This document shows, one piece after another, positions 22,205-33,268 of a stretch of DNA of 64,000 bases. The notes beneath the pieces were generated by a model. That model was given only the letters and a program-made list of their open reading frames with translations, was not told the origin of the DNA and did no database searches. How positions within the stretch are numbered: the first letter of the stretch is position 1; every line of letters starts with the position of its first letter. The position numbers and the translations under genes were made by a program. The DNA is from Seriola aureovittata (Eukaryota; Chordata; Actinopteri; Carangiformes; Carangidae), in contig NC_079384.1 in NCBI RefSeq assembly GCF_021018895.1, positions 16,073,140 to 16,137,139 on the forward strand. The letters run 5' to 3'.

Positions 22205-25200
22205 TTATTCAGCGTCCTGTTTCTGCGGTCTGATGGGGCCGACAGATGGAGGTCGGTTGGTGAACGGGTGCCACTGGCCCTGGATGCTGGGGTTGTCTGT
22301 GTGGAAGGGTTTGCGGATGCGGATGATCTCCAGGCCGGACTGATTGGTCAGTTTGGTCAAAAGCTCGGAAATCTGCGGAGACGTTTTGCTTGTGACGATT
22401 TCTTCCCTCACGTTGCCGTTCACTGCCGGGACGGAGAAAGAGGAAATCAACTAAGCGTACTTTTGTTATTAACAGACCTGCTTATTGTGAAATGTTGAAT
22501 TGTCAACAAGAACATAAGACTCAGAGTGAAACTACTTCACTAAGTCTAATGAAAACCCCAGTGGCATTTGACTTAACTGAAGGTGGAGGTCTCTAACAAA
22601 GCTTGTCTTATACTGCCCCCTGCAGTATCTAGTAGTAGTAACACTAGTACTTTGCTGTAGCTCACTCTTCATACGTCTTATACATCTATTCAAAAACCAC
22701 AGAGCCTAACTTCAATATAAAGGCTGATTATGACCCTGAATTCGACCTTTCAACTGTAAGACATGCCTTGGATTTTGATATTTTGGCCAAAGTATATTTT
22801 TAATAGAACAATGTGATTCAGAAGTCTGCATAAAATTTCAACTAGAAAAAAACAAGACGATAAAAAACACACAATAACACAGGAAAATAATGTAATGAGT
22901 AATAATATAGTATCACTTTATTTTACAGTTAAAAAGAACCGAGGTGACAATAAATTCCTGTGTTACTACCATGTAAATGGTGCCAATTATAAGGAAAACA
23001 GACTATTCAGTCTATTGGTCAGGTCACAGCAGGTCAACTGAACATGTAATAAAAATGTAATATATGTTTACAGGCAACACGCAATTCAGCATATATGAAG
23101 GATAAAGCTTCAAATAATAGATAAATGTTTACTTTGGTTTAAAAGGATCTCTGCCTGGATTTCAAATCTATAAGAATTTAACAATATGTTCAATGAAATT
23201 CATCAACTGTTTTTAAACTCAACACAACTACCTCAACTGTGATGACTTCCAGGAAGCTTCCCGGGAAATAATTAGGAAATTAGCAAATTAAATAATTATA
23301 ATGAATAATCAAGACACAAAGTAATGAGCACTTACAGTACTCTGCAACTATTTTGGGTATCCTGCAGGCCTGAGGAGACACGTACACCACAGTACCAGGG
23401 TTTTCCTTGGCATAATCCACAACGCCCTCTTCAATAAAATCCCTGAGAAACAAGAGGAAGAAGAAGAAAATTTGATGCTGTTAGTGATGGTAACCAAGAA
23501 TATTTGATGCTGCACTTTTTTTTTTTTCATTATTCACATTCATTCAAGCAATATACTTTATCATGAGTAAAGTTTTGAGGTACTTTACTTGTTACCGTTT
23601 TCTGTTTCTTTATATCGACACCCTCTTAAAATAATGGCCTAAGTCATTTTTTCAGGTTTTTCAGGAAACACAAAAAACTCAACAAAAGAGTCACACTTTT
23701 GACATAGGCCATTATACAACCGGGGGTAGAATTGCATGTTCCCCTCAACTGAGGATTCAGGCGATTTTACCAGAGGTGGCCAGCATCATGAGGGGGTGAT
23801 TTAGGCAAAAAAAACATTTTTGTCAAAACATGACTTAGGCCATTATTTTAGGAAGGTGACGATATTTAAAATCCATTTCACAGCAAAACGCTGTACCAGT
23901 CGCTCGGCATCATCTTTACTGCTCTGCACGCTGAACACAGAGCGTTACCGTAGCAGCTCACCAAAAATAAAACTGAATTACTGATTTCAATCATTTTTGA
24001 CCATACACATATAAACATCTGTTTTGGATGAAGAAGCACAAACAGATATCTAGAATTTTTATCAGCGTGGCTGTAATACACTAAGTTTGATTTTTGATTT
24101 ACCTCTGGGCTTTAGCAGGTGTGTTGCTCATGTTGTGACTTGTTTGGCTAGGAAGGTGAGACAGTCCAGTTTCATATGAAACCAAACTCAATCATGCAGG
24201 TTTATGTTCTGACCTTCAGCTGTAACTATTTCAGATTCATTGCAGAGAAGTCTTGTTTTGCCCATCATTTGGGCAGAAGGGTCAAAATACCCATGCGGAA
24301 TTCATCCAAAATTGACCCAGAATCCGAAAGTGAATTAGCTGCAGATTATGAAATCAGTTTTAGTGTAGTCTTAGTTTTAAGCCTCCATTAGCAGTACAAG
24401 TAACACACGTTTATATTTACAGTTACAGTTGAATTATGTTTAAACTGTAATTATTCGCAGCCAAGTGGCAAAAAACGTTCACTTCAGCCTCGACTCGAGA
24501 CAGAGATGTGGTGAATTTGTGACTGCGACGATATCTGTCACTTGGTGAAATGAACCACAGACATATTAAAAAACAGTTTGAAGCATGGCTTCACTTCAGG
24601 CTATTTATCTGCTGGGACTTCAAGGTTAGCACCAGTGCTAACCACCTTGGAATAACGTGTCAACAGCTGGAATAATGGATGGATATTTTTTTCTGTTTGG
24701 TGATTGAATCTTTCTTGCTGAAATGCACCCTGGGGCTTGTAGTTATTTTCTATACTTCACTAAAACTCAGATATTTTCTAAAACAGTTGTTTCGATGTTC
24801 AAATCCAGCCACTCATGCAGGAGGAAATCAATCTCAACCTGGAGGCTCAGAAAGAGTGAAAGAAATCTAATCTTTCAGGAGGAGACCATCAAGAAGCTCA
24901 AAGAGGAGCTTGCCCGGAGAACAGCTTTCTGGATTCAGATGGTACAAAGGACAGAGGAGGAGAATAAATAGCTGCAGAGATTGAAACAAGTCCCGTAGGA
25001 GGAGGAGGAGAAAGAACTCAAGGCACAGAAACAAGGACTGGAGGTGCAGAAGCAAGAACTCTAGGCAGAGACCCAAGTCCTGAAGGAGGAGGGGAGAAAG
25101 CAGAGGAGACCGAGATGTTTCTGGTTTTGGAAAAAGACCAAAGAGGAGTAGACATAATAGAAATATTAGGAGGAAAGGGAGGCAGAAAAAAAAGACAAAA

Positions 25201-26301
25201 AGAGGAGAAGAAGGATAAAAGGAAGGAGGAGAAGGAAGTGAGAAAAGAAAACGAGAGGAAGGAGAAAAAGAAAGAGCCCCATTATTTCTCTCTCTCCCCC
25301 CCACCCTTCTTCCTTCCCTCCCCTACCCCTCTCTTCTCCATCTCCTGCATCCCCCATCCTTCTCCCTGCGCTCCACCCTTCATCACTCAACCCTCTGCCC
25401 TACATCTCCCTCAAACATCTACTCTCTTTATTAAAAATTCTAATTAAAAATTAAATAATATTCCTGCCTGTATGAGCCTCTCTGAATAAAGCTATAGAGT
25501 ATAACTCCTGCTGTTACATCATGTTTAACCATTTAAACAAAGTTCTTTAAGTCTTATTTTGAAAAGGATGAACGTTAAATAATAACAGCTGTCGTTCCAA
25601 ATTATATTTTATCTTGTGGTAAATTACAGGAGTTGCTTCCGTTATAAACAATAACATTCTGCAGGAACACCATGAGACCTTCATCCCTGACAGGCTTATG
25701 ATTATTCTTAATAGTATCATTATTTGCAGATAATTACTTCACTGTCATTTAATTATTATCAGACAATGGATGTCTCTTTTTAATTGTGGATCAGACTGCT
25801 TTTACAATAAAGAAGTTGCACGATAAACTATTTTGACCTCTTGACAAATCATGGTTTGGATACCACAGCCTATCTGGATATTGTTACTGAGCGTGTGCAT
25901 CCATTTATGCCCACAATTTACCACCTTCCAATCTAATGGCTACCTCCAGCGTTAGTCCCGTGCACCATGACACAAAGCAAAAGCTATCCCACCTGAAATG
26001 TTTCCAACATCTTGTATAAATCCATGACATGAAGAACCAAGGCTGCTTTGAAAGCAAAAGGAGGCCCTACTCAGCCAGTGTTGGTATGGTGTTCCTAATA
26101 AAGTGCTCACAGAGTAAACATATAACCTTAATCAACTTTAAATACTAGGTTTATGATTTTGTTTTTTTACCTGACTCCCAACGAGCTCTGTGCTTTTTTA
26201 GAGAAGATTATGGAAATCCGTTTCAGCTGGCAGACATACCGACCGACCCCGTTCTGGAGAACACTCTTCAGGAAGCGGCTCGGCGTCCCTCTGGCCGTCA
26301 T
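22205..26301 (-). CDS. mrpl43: Mitochondrial large ribosomal subunit protein mL43
   Basis: Coding exons on the minus strand: 26301-26171, 23442-23336 and 22422-22205 (TAA at 22207-22205). All junctions are GT-AG and phases 2 and 1 agree, giving 151 residues, close to the vertebrate core length. The start [11 protein letters not shown] matches the conserved N-terminus of the family. The middle exon gives [15 protein letters not shown], and the last contains [20 protein letters not shown], the signature of the L51/S25/CI-B8 thioredoxin-like fold. The protein is a structural component of the mitoribosome large subunit. The gene is head to head with TWNK and tail to tail with SEMA4G. The 2.7-kb first intron contains a MITE and a broken coiled-coil exon. 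No defects were seen in the coding sequence. Confidence 0.96.
23616..23861. mobile_element. MITE with long terminal inverted repeats in MRPL43 intron 1
   Basis: Both ends contain the same TAAAATAATGGCCTAAGTCA core in opposite orientation, inside arms of about 35 bp starting CGACACC and CGTCACC. An extra GGCCATTATA copy lies in the middle. ATAT flanks both sides (23612-23615 and 23862-23865), so the target duplication is TA or ATAT. The element is about 246 bp and non-coding. Confidence 0.8.
24879..25151 (+). pseudogene. Broken coiled-coil exon
   Basis: A single frame opens just after an acceptor-like TTTCAG (24873-24878) and runs to TAG at 25149-25151. It reads [14 protein letters not shown], then [33 protein letters not shown] and ends [12 protein letters not shown]. 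It is strongly Glu/Lys/Gln-rich with leucines at heptad spacing. Three in-frame TAG codons (24969, 24996, 25062) interrupt it at places where Gln or Glu would fit. I do not recognise the parent gene. It lies antisense within MRPL43 intron 1. An exon of a duplicated gene fits better than a processed copy because of the acceptor-like edge. Confidence 0.6.
25169..25338. repeat. Purine tract joined to pyrimidine tract
   Basis: About 108 bases of nearly pure purine (25169-25276) switch abruptly to about 60 bases of nearly pure pyrimidine (25277-25338). It follows the broken coiled-coil exon directly. Such tracts are prone to form triplex or slipped structures and to misassemble. Confidence 0.75.
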
Positions 26302-26992
26302 CTTTCTACCGGGGGTTAAATATCAGCTATCAACTCATCTACTGTTACAACCCGCCGACAAAAACCAACCTGCTGAAGACGCTAAACAGCAATAACTTTC
26401 ATAGAGGACGACTTCAGGGGCATGTGTATAGCGCAGTCCGTCCAGAATAGACTCCGGTGTGAAACATGTAACAGACACCACGGTTAAAAAAATGTAACTT
26501 AAATAAAATAAAATACTTAATTGTGAGACTTCTTCCCTTCGATAAGACAATATTCTAATATTCTTTAAATCTTTAATTTTTTATAAAATGTACAAGGAAA
26601 TATTTCAAGTGTTTAACTACAATACTTTTGCATTGCGGTGCCTTTCGCCGCACGTTTCACACGGACTTGTTTTGAATACGCACCGAAAAGCCCGGGTTAG
26701 AGGAGCGTGGAGGAAAATGAGTGCAGATAACAGAGGCAGTAAGTAGAAATGTACGTGTTTATTATTTAATTGAACTTCATGTATTTATAGTGTAAGCTTT
26801 CATACGCCTCCGTGCTAATTTTCCCCAAATCGTCTGGGTGTGCTTAATTTAAAAAAATAATGGTTTTCTGCATCACTGTCTGTCCTTTCCCCGGCTATTT
26901 AGTTCAACCTTTGCAACTTTTACTAGTGTTAGGCTGATGTTTCTTCATATTTTCATGTCTGCTGCAGGTTCAATGTCCTAGCCAGGCAACCA
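26302..26992. promoter_or_regulatory. MRPL43/TWNK shared promoter region
   Basis: This interval separates the two divergent start codons. The CpG-denser part is about 26632-26712 (GCGG, TCGCCGCACG, ACGCACCG, CCCGGG), and I see no clear TATA box near it. It is followed by a splice donor at 26739 that ends a probable untranslated TWNK first exon. Head-to-head pairing of these two nuclear genes for mitochondrial functions is, as I recall it, conserved in mammals, which supports co-regulation. Transcription starts are not visible from the sequence. Confidence 0.65.
26650..26738 (+). other. twnk: Probable TWNK untranslated first exon with uORF start
   Basis: A donor (GGCA|GTAAGT) at 26739 pairs with an acceptor (TGCTGCAG) ending at 26967, 25 bases before the TWNK start codon. 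The exon holds an ATG at 26717. After splicing it reads eleven codons to a TAG at 26979-26981, just before the main start. The 5' limit given is only a guess. Confidence 0.55.
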
Positions 26993-29900
26993 ATGTGGAG
27001 AAGGTTGCTGCTGAGGGGCACCACCTGTCTCTTGCAGGTGGAAGACCCTAACTTTCTCCACCAAAGACACATTTCATCCCTGTGTTTGAGACTTGTCACT
27101 CAGAGGCTCATTCACAGGCCTCCTGCTGCTCCCTCTGTGCTAAGGTTTCCTGGTGCAGGCTACTTCTTGGCAAACAATGAGACAAGGGCGTATAAAAAGG
27201 ATACTAAATCCACTGTGGAGCTCCCTGTATGTCCCATCACAGTCACCGATATCAAACAGTACATACGCTCCAAAGATATTCCCTTCCATGATGGCTACAG
27301 TTGCCTCCACATCCCGAGCATCTTCGTTGAGTCGTCTGCCAGGAAGGACAGTTTCTCCCTGTTCATCGACAAAACCACGGGCCAGTTTCTGTGTAAAGAC
27401 ACACTGGTGGAAGGGAGCTGGGAGGATCTCCAGGACTGTCTGGAGGTGATGCAGAAGGAGGAGCAGGACTTCCTCAGCCCCCATGTGCTGCTGGGATATC
27501 CAGAGAGTGTGGAGGAGCAGGAGGAGAGGGAGAGGGAGCTGAGGGAGGTGCAGAGGATCTGGTCCAGTTCTGTGCCCCTCACTGACGTCCCAGAGGATGA
27601 GGCTCAGCTGATTAAAACCATGTTCCAGGTACTGTTGAGAAGTATGATACTTATTGTTTTATTACATTTTTCTTCTTTATAAGTCAGGACAGTAAAAAAG
27701 TAACAGCACCACCATCGCATCTACATCACAATCCCTAAAAAACTTAGTAAGTTGTTAAGAGTAAGTTGATTGAAATTATAAATTCAGTGCGAGCAGACTT
27801 TATATCATTCAATAAACAGCTCAACATGATAATCTTATAGTTATCAATGAAGGGAAAACCAGCCCCCATTCACAAAATTTAAATGAATATATTGTCCATG
27901 TTGTCCATCCTTTAATGTGTAGATTTAGTCTCATACTTAGTAAGGATTTTGTATCTGTAACTTGTAAACATACCATTTAAATTGTGAGTAAGAACATAAA
28001 ACGTAGTGTATATGGAGCTTTCAAAACTTATTTCTGCACAGAATAAAATGCAGTGCTCCCAACATAATAAGTACACATGACAATAAAAAAAGAGATAAGA
28101 TACTAGATAAAACAATAAAAGCCAAGGTACTGATAAGAAAGAATTTAAAGAAAAAATGCCAAATAGTATAAACACAACAATAGAATAAAACATACTGACA
28201 TATGGTTAAATATTTTATATTATAATATTTGCATTTTATCTTTTGGTTTGCCTGGGAGCATTGTTGTGATTATCAAAAACTATTTTCTGCAACACACATA
28301 TTAAATTCAGGACAACTTTTGTGTAGTGCAAAGAAAAAAAGAAACACTCCAAAGAAATATATCAGGACGATTCTCCTCACAGGATGATAACATTTATGAA
28401 TGTTTTCTTTCAGATCCCAAAGGTCTCAAATGCAACCCTCAAGAAGTTTGGTGTGAGGCTCTTCAAGCCCACCAAGAGTCTGGTTTTCCCCTGGTTCGGC
28501 GGGCCTGACTCCTCCTTGAAGGGGGTGAAGCTCCTCTCCGCCCAAAACACAGACACTGACAAAGTGACCTATAATGAAGCTACAGTTCCAAAGTGTAGTT
28601 CTTATTACAACCTGTTTGGCCTCCCCCTGGTGAACCGTATGGACTCTGAGTTGGTTCTGACGGGTCATGAGCTGGACACTCTGGCTGTGAGTCAGGCCAC
28701 AGGACTCCCCAGTGTTGCTCTTCCACGTGGGGTCAGCTGCCTTCCTCCGATCCTGCTGCCGTATCTAGAACAGTTCAAGCGGGTGACGCTCTGGCTGGGA
28801 GAAGACATTCGCTCCTGGGAGGCGTCGAAGATCTTTTCTCGTAAGCTGGGTCTGCGGCGCTGCTCTCTGGTGCGACCCGGGGAGTACCAGCCGTCTCCCG
28901 TAGAGGCGCTGGCACAAGGGAAAAACTTGAGCCGCATCATCAAAGCCTCAATCCCAGCGGCCCATAAATCCATAGTGTCCTTCAAGCAGCTCAGAGAGGA
29001 CGTGTACGGGGAGCTGCTGAACACAGAGCAGGTGGCTGGAGTGAAGTGGATGAGGTTTCCAGAGCTCAACCGGATCCTGAAGGGACACCGCAAGGGGGAG
29101 CTGACTGTTTTCACAGGTATAACTAAATGAAAAATATAATCCTGGTTTGATCTGTTTAATACTGATATAAACAAAGCCCTTTTTTAGGCTCCAAATTCCA
29201 CAGCAGGTATCAGTTTTCAGCATAAAAGTTCTGATAAACACTACCTGTGTACTATCTGCCTATCACCAACAAGCGTGAGTGACAAACTGGCTTGTAGAAA
29301 AATATTATAATTATAATGTGACAATACATCAGTGTTGTGTTTTCAGTTTGTTTACGTGCCATTTAAGTGGCCAAAAACATCAATTCTTGCAGGTTAAAAA
29401 ACTTAGTTTTGTTATTGTCGATCAGTTTGTAACTAAGTCAGTGTTTTTAAGTTTCGTGTTGGTGCTATCCTCTTTGTTTAAATATGGATCACAGTTTATA
29501 AAGCATAAGACATAGAATAGATAAATTAAAAAAACATTCGCATACAGCAGGCCAAAGTTTATTTTTAATCCAACTGTCCTGAAAAAGAATATTTGGGGCG
29601 AGAAGGCTGGGCTGTACACCAGAGTGTGAATATCATCATCTGCTTTTTATTATGTCTCATCCTTACAATCAAACATATAGTTTATCCTAATATGTATTGA
29701 TGTTTCTTTGTTGACCAGGTCCTACTGGCAGTGGGAAGACCACCTTTATCAGTGAGGTGGCCCTGGACCTTTGCATGCAGGGCGTCAACACATTATGGGG
29801 CAGCTTTGAGATCAACAACGTGCGTCTGGCTAAGATCATGCTCACACAGTTCGCCATGCAGAGGCTGGAGGAGAACCTGGAGCAGTACGACTTCTGGGCG

Positions 29901-31737
29901 GACAAGTTTGAAGAGCTGCCGCTCTACTTCATGACGTTCCACGGGCAGCAGAACATCAAGTAAGGCTTATCAGCGCTCCAGGAATCCAGCTAGCTGGATG
30001 GATACAGCTTCCTTCTTTTTACTCCCAGTCAGTTTTATGTAATTTCTCATTTTAGTGAGTGTACGACAAGAACAGAACATCAAGTAATCAATAAATCATA
30101 AAATAAAAGACATGAGATAATGCTAATAAAGCCTCTTTGAATTCGAATGAGTTCAGCAGTGCCTGAATATGTCAGAGCTTTCTTCAATTCAACCATTACC
30201 TGGTCTGACCCTTCTCCAACCTTTCAACCTTTTCCACAGGACGGTTCTGGACACGATGCAACATGCTGTCTACCTCTATGACATTAACCATGTCATCATT
30301 GACAACCTGCAGTTCATGATGGGGCAGGAAAACCTCACAGTAGACAAGTGAGTAACAGTTTAGTTTTGACAGATTGGAAGATTAAAAAAAAAAAAAGTCT
30401 TTCTTTTAAAAGTGCACTGTCCATGACAAATATGGAAATAATGATGGTTCTTGTGATCCAGGTTTGCAGTTCAGGACCACATTATCGGGGCATTTAGGAA
30501 GTTTGCCACCAACACGAGCTGCCACGTCACTCTGATCATTCACCCCAGGAAAGAGGAGGATGACCGCGAGCTGCAAACAGCATCTATCTTTGGTTCAGCT
30601 AAGGTGAATGTTTCATCTGTCTGTTCTTTAAGATAAAATGATTATCACTTGAATCAAACGGGCGGCGGGAACAGAAGGAGCAGAATTAATTTCAGCCATT
30701 TCATAACAGTCTTAATAACAACTATATAGTAGTGAGCGAACAGATTGATTGATTGCTGCACACAACCTGACTAAACCTGGGCAGAATTAGATAAAAAAAA
30801 AAACATATCCATATAATTGATAATGCCATGTGTTATAATTGGTGCTTGTACTTTTTTTTTTACCCCAATTGGCAATTTGGCTTTTTTTTTCATTGTTTGT
30901 GACCGTCTCTTGGTGATTAGTGTGGATCCCATCAAGTGTTACTACTCAAAACAAAGACATGCAGTTACTTGAATAAATGTATCACCTCACTGCGGTTCAA
31001 ATCTGAGTAGTTTTTTAGTGCTGATCGCAAAGTGTCTGTAGCACCAAATATCAAAAGCAGTCAGGTACCCAAAGTTGGTATCAATCTGGTTGGATTTTTA
31101 GTCGTGTCTATTTATTTTGGGTCACATTTTTACTTATTTAAATCATAATTTTGCTAATTTTAGCCTGTTTTATGTAGACAAAAGTTCTTGCACAGATGCA
31201 TTATGTTAAGACTAAAATAAAACAACGATGCAATTTAATTTATGTTCCTCAAACGATGTTATGGTAGACAGTTTTGTTCGTTTTGCTATCAGTACCTGAA
31301 ACTTGGGAATCATTTCGGCACAGAAATGACAATAGTCAGCCATACTGTTTGCAAATCTTTGTTATTTAACATAACTGAGACTCATCTTTATGTTCAACCC
31401 CCTCCAGGCCAGCCAAGAAGCCGACAACGTCCTCATTTTGCAGGAGAAGAAGCTGGTGACGTGTCCCGGCCGCAGGTCTCTGCAGGTGACCAAGAACCGT
31501 TTCGACGGGGACGTGGGCATCTTCCCTCTGGACTTTATCAAGACCTCGCTCACCTTCTCAGCTCCCATCAAAGGCAAACACAAGCTGAGGAAAGTCCCCA
31601 TCAAGCCAGACGACGAGGAGGTTGAGGGACATGAGGTGGCGCCGAAGAAGGACGACATTAAAAAGGACAAGGCAGAGAAATCAAACAAAACAAAAAAGAC
31701 CCCACGACCTGTTAAGAGTCCTACAACTGGAAAGTAA
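26993..31737 (+). CDS. twnk: Twinkle mitochondrial replicative DNA helicase
   Basis: The hexameric 5'-3' helicase of the mitochondrial nucleoid, unwinding mtDNA ahead of POLG. Coding exons: 26993-27628, 28414-29116, 29719-29959, 30240-30347, 30462-30603 and 31408-31737. All have GT-AG junctions and consistent phases, giving 719 residues. An Arg-rich N-terminus (MWRRLLLRG) fits a mitochondrial presequence. The degenerate primase-like half spans about residues 70-380 ([28 protein letters not shown]-type block). The RecA/DnaB helicase half follows: Walker A GPTGSGKT at 447-454, Walker B HVIIDN with D548, sensor His in IIHPRK (H590), then [12 protein letters not shown] and [10 protein letters not shown] lysine-rich tail covers about 675-719. 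The first ATG was chosen because it opens the presequence and matches the family's MW start. The gene appears intact. Confidence 0.97.
27629..28413 (+). other. twnk: TWNK intron 1 of the coding region
   Basis: A 785-bp phase-0 intron with GTACTG donor and TTCTTTCAG acceptor, splitting the primase-like half after residue 212. It is AT-rich with no embedded gene. As I recall the human gene, the corresponding coding region is one large exon, so this intron is probably a lineage difference. Confidence 0.8.
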
Positions 31738-32295
31738 ACCATCCAAGTGTATTCCTAAACAGTATGGATTTCTTTGTTGTACCACTTGCACATTCGTATT
31801 ACAAGTCAGAAAAGAACGATCAAGTCAAAACTTTGCCCTCATGTCTTTAACATAAAAGATGATCTTGTAAGACGGTTTCATGTCCATAACATAAGCTTCA
31901 AGAGAGCTGAACGTACAGTATACTGTAACACACACATGATTGTATGTTATAGAATATATGAAATAACAGTTCTTGAAAACTGTTCTTGAAAACTAAAGAT
32001 TAATTTCATTACACAATGAAGTTTGGAGCCACAATGTGAAATAATGGTAGTTATGTGTTGTTCAACTTCTGTACAGTTCTCAAAGCTTTTCTGTGGAGAC
32101 ACTACTGTATAATTAGAATGAATTCTTTGCTAAAAGTGTTGATGAAAAACTGTTAAACTTATTCAATTTCAAAATATACTGTGACACAAAGAGCTACTGT
32201 TTTTCATGTTCTGTAAAACACCAACACATGTCCTGTTTGCCAAGATGATACAAGCAATGACTCTTTCTTGAATCATCAAATGAGCTGCTTTTTTA

Positions 32296-32301
32296 AATAA
32301 A
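32296..32301 (+). terminator. twnk: TWNK polyadenylation signal
   Basis: AATAAA about 560 bases past the TWNK stop, followed within 20 bases by a T-rich, GT-containing stretch (CAGTTTTTTCGTCTG). A 3' UTR of 31738 to about 32325 is implied. It is the first well-placed hexamer after the stop. Confidence 0.65.
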
Positions 32302-32751
32302 ATGCTTGTGATACAGTTTTTTCGTCTGATATTTTTCCATTTGCAGCCAGCAGAGGGCAGTGCGTGTTTTACAGAAGACACTTCACTCCAGATAGGAGCT
32401 GATGTGACTGAAACCTCCACAGTAAATATCACTGCCCTTACTTACAACTGGCGTCCATAACTGACTGCCAACATGTGCATTTGATTTAGCTTTGTCTCAC
32501 GGCCTCAGTGGTGACTAGTTTAACATTTCTGAAGCAATTAGCCCCAGATGTCTGTGCGATTTATAAACAACTTCAAGCGTGACAGTGCACAATCATGCAC
32601 ATTAGCAAGATCATGGTTAATTCTGCACTGTTCAGTCAAACTGCAAACAGTGCAGTCCCCCTTGTGTTATTGCTTTTCATACATATTTTTCACACATTTG
32701 CAAGGAAATCAGAAATGCTTGGCCTCCTTTAACCCTGCTGCTGATAATTAA

Positions 32752-33268
32752 AGGCCCCATATTTTACATTTCTGTGTTTTATTTGAAGTGTTGATCCATA
32801 AGAAGATATAGTTGTGGTTTTAAGAACCATAAACCATCTCAATGTAGTTTTACATCTCCTTTCTCAGGCTTCTCTGGAGCTCTATAGCAACAACACGTCG
32901 GTCAGCCAATCAGAAGAGAGGAAGCTCTGAGCCTCTCTTCTGATTGGCTGACTTTTCGTAGTGATCAAATAAAAATAAAGCAGATTTCAGGTAAACACTC
33001 AGAGAAACCATGCATCCTGCAAGGTTGGATGGTGGATCCGGATGGGCGGGGCTTGGGGCATGGCTGAGAGCGGTGAGTGTTTTGTTGTGACATCACAAAG
33101 TTACAGAAGTCCTGACAGCTCATTTTAAGGTTCAGTTTCTGAATATAGGCTGTGTGCATTTCTCTGTGGACTGAGCGCTTTGATACTTTCACAGCATTAA
33201 TATAGAACCTAGACCTGCTTTATTATTAAAAAAGACATGGGCATCTACCTTTATACAATATGACAGCT
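32752..33268. mobile_element. TTAA-flanked MITE, copy 2
   Basis: Related to 20363-20870 in the opposite orientation along its whole length; for example, AGCGCTTTGATACTTTCACAG corresponds to the reverse of sequence near 20435. It is flanked by TTAA at 32748-32751 and 33269-33272. It contains a hairpin at 32901-32952 with 21-bp perfectly complementary arms that include CCAAT/ATTGG boxes. About 517 bp, non-coding, just downstream of TWNK. Confidence 0.82.

Noticed and set aside
28692..29174. 160-codon open frame antisense to TWNK exon 2
   Set aside because: A shadow of the Twinkle coding sequence.
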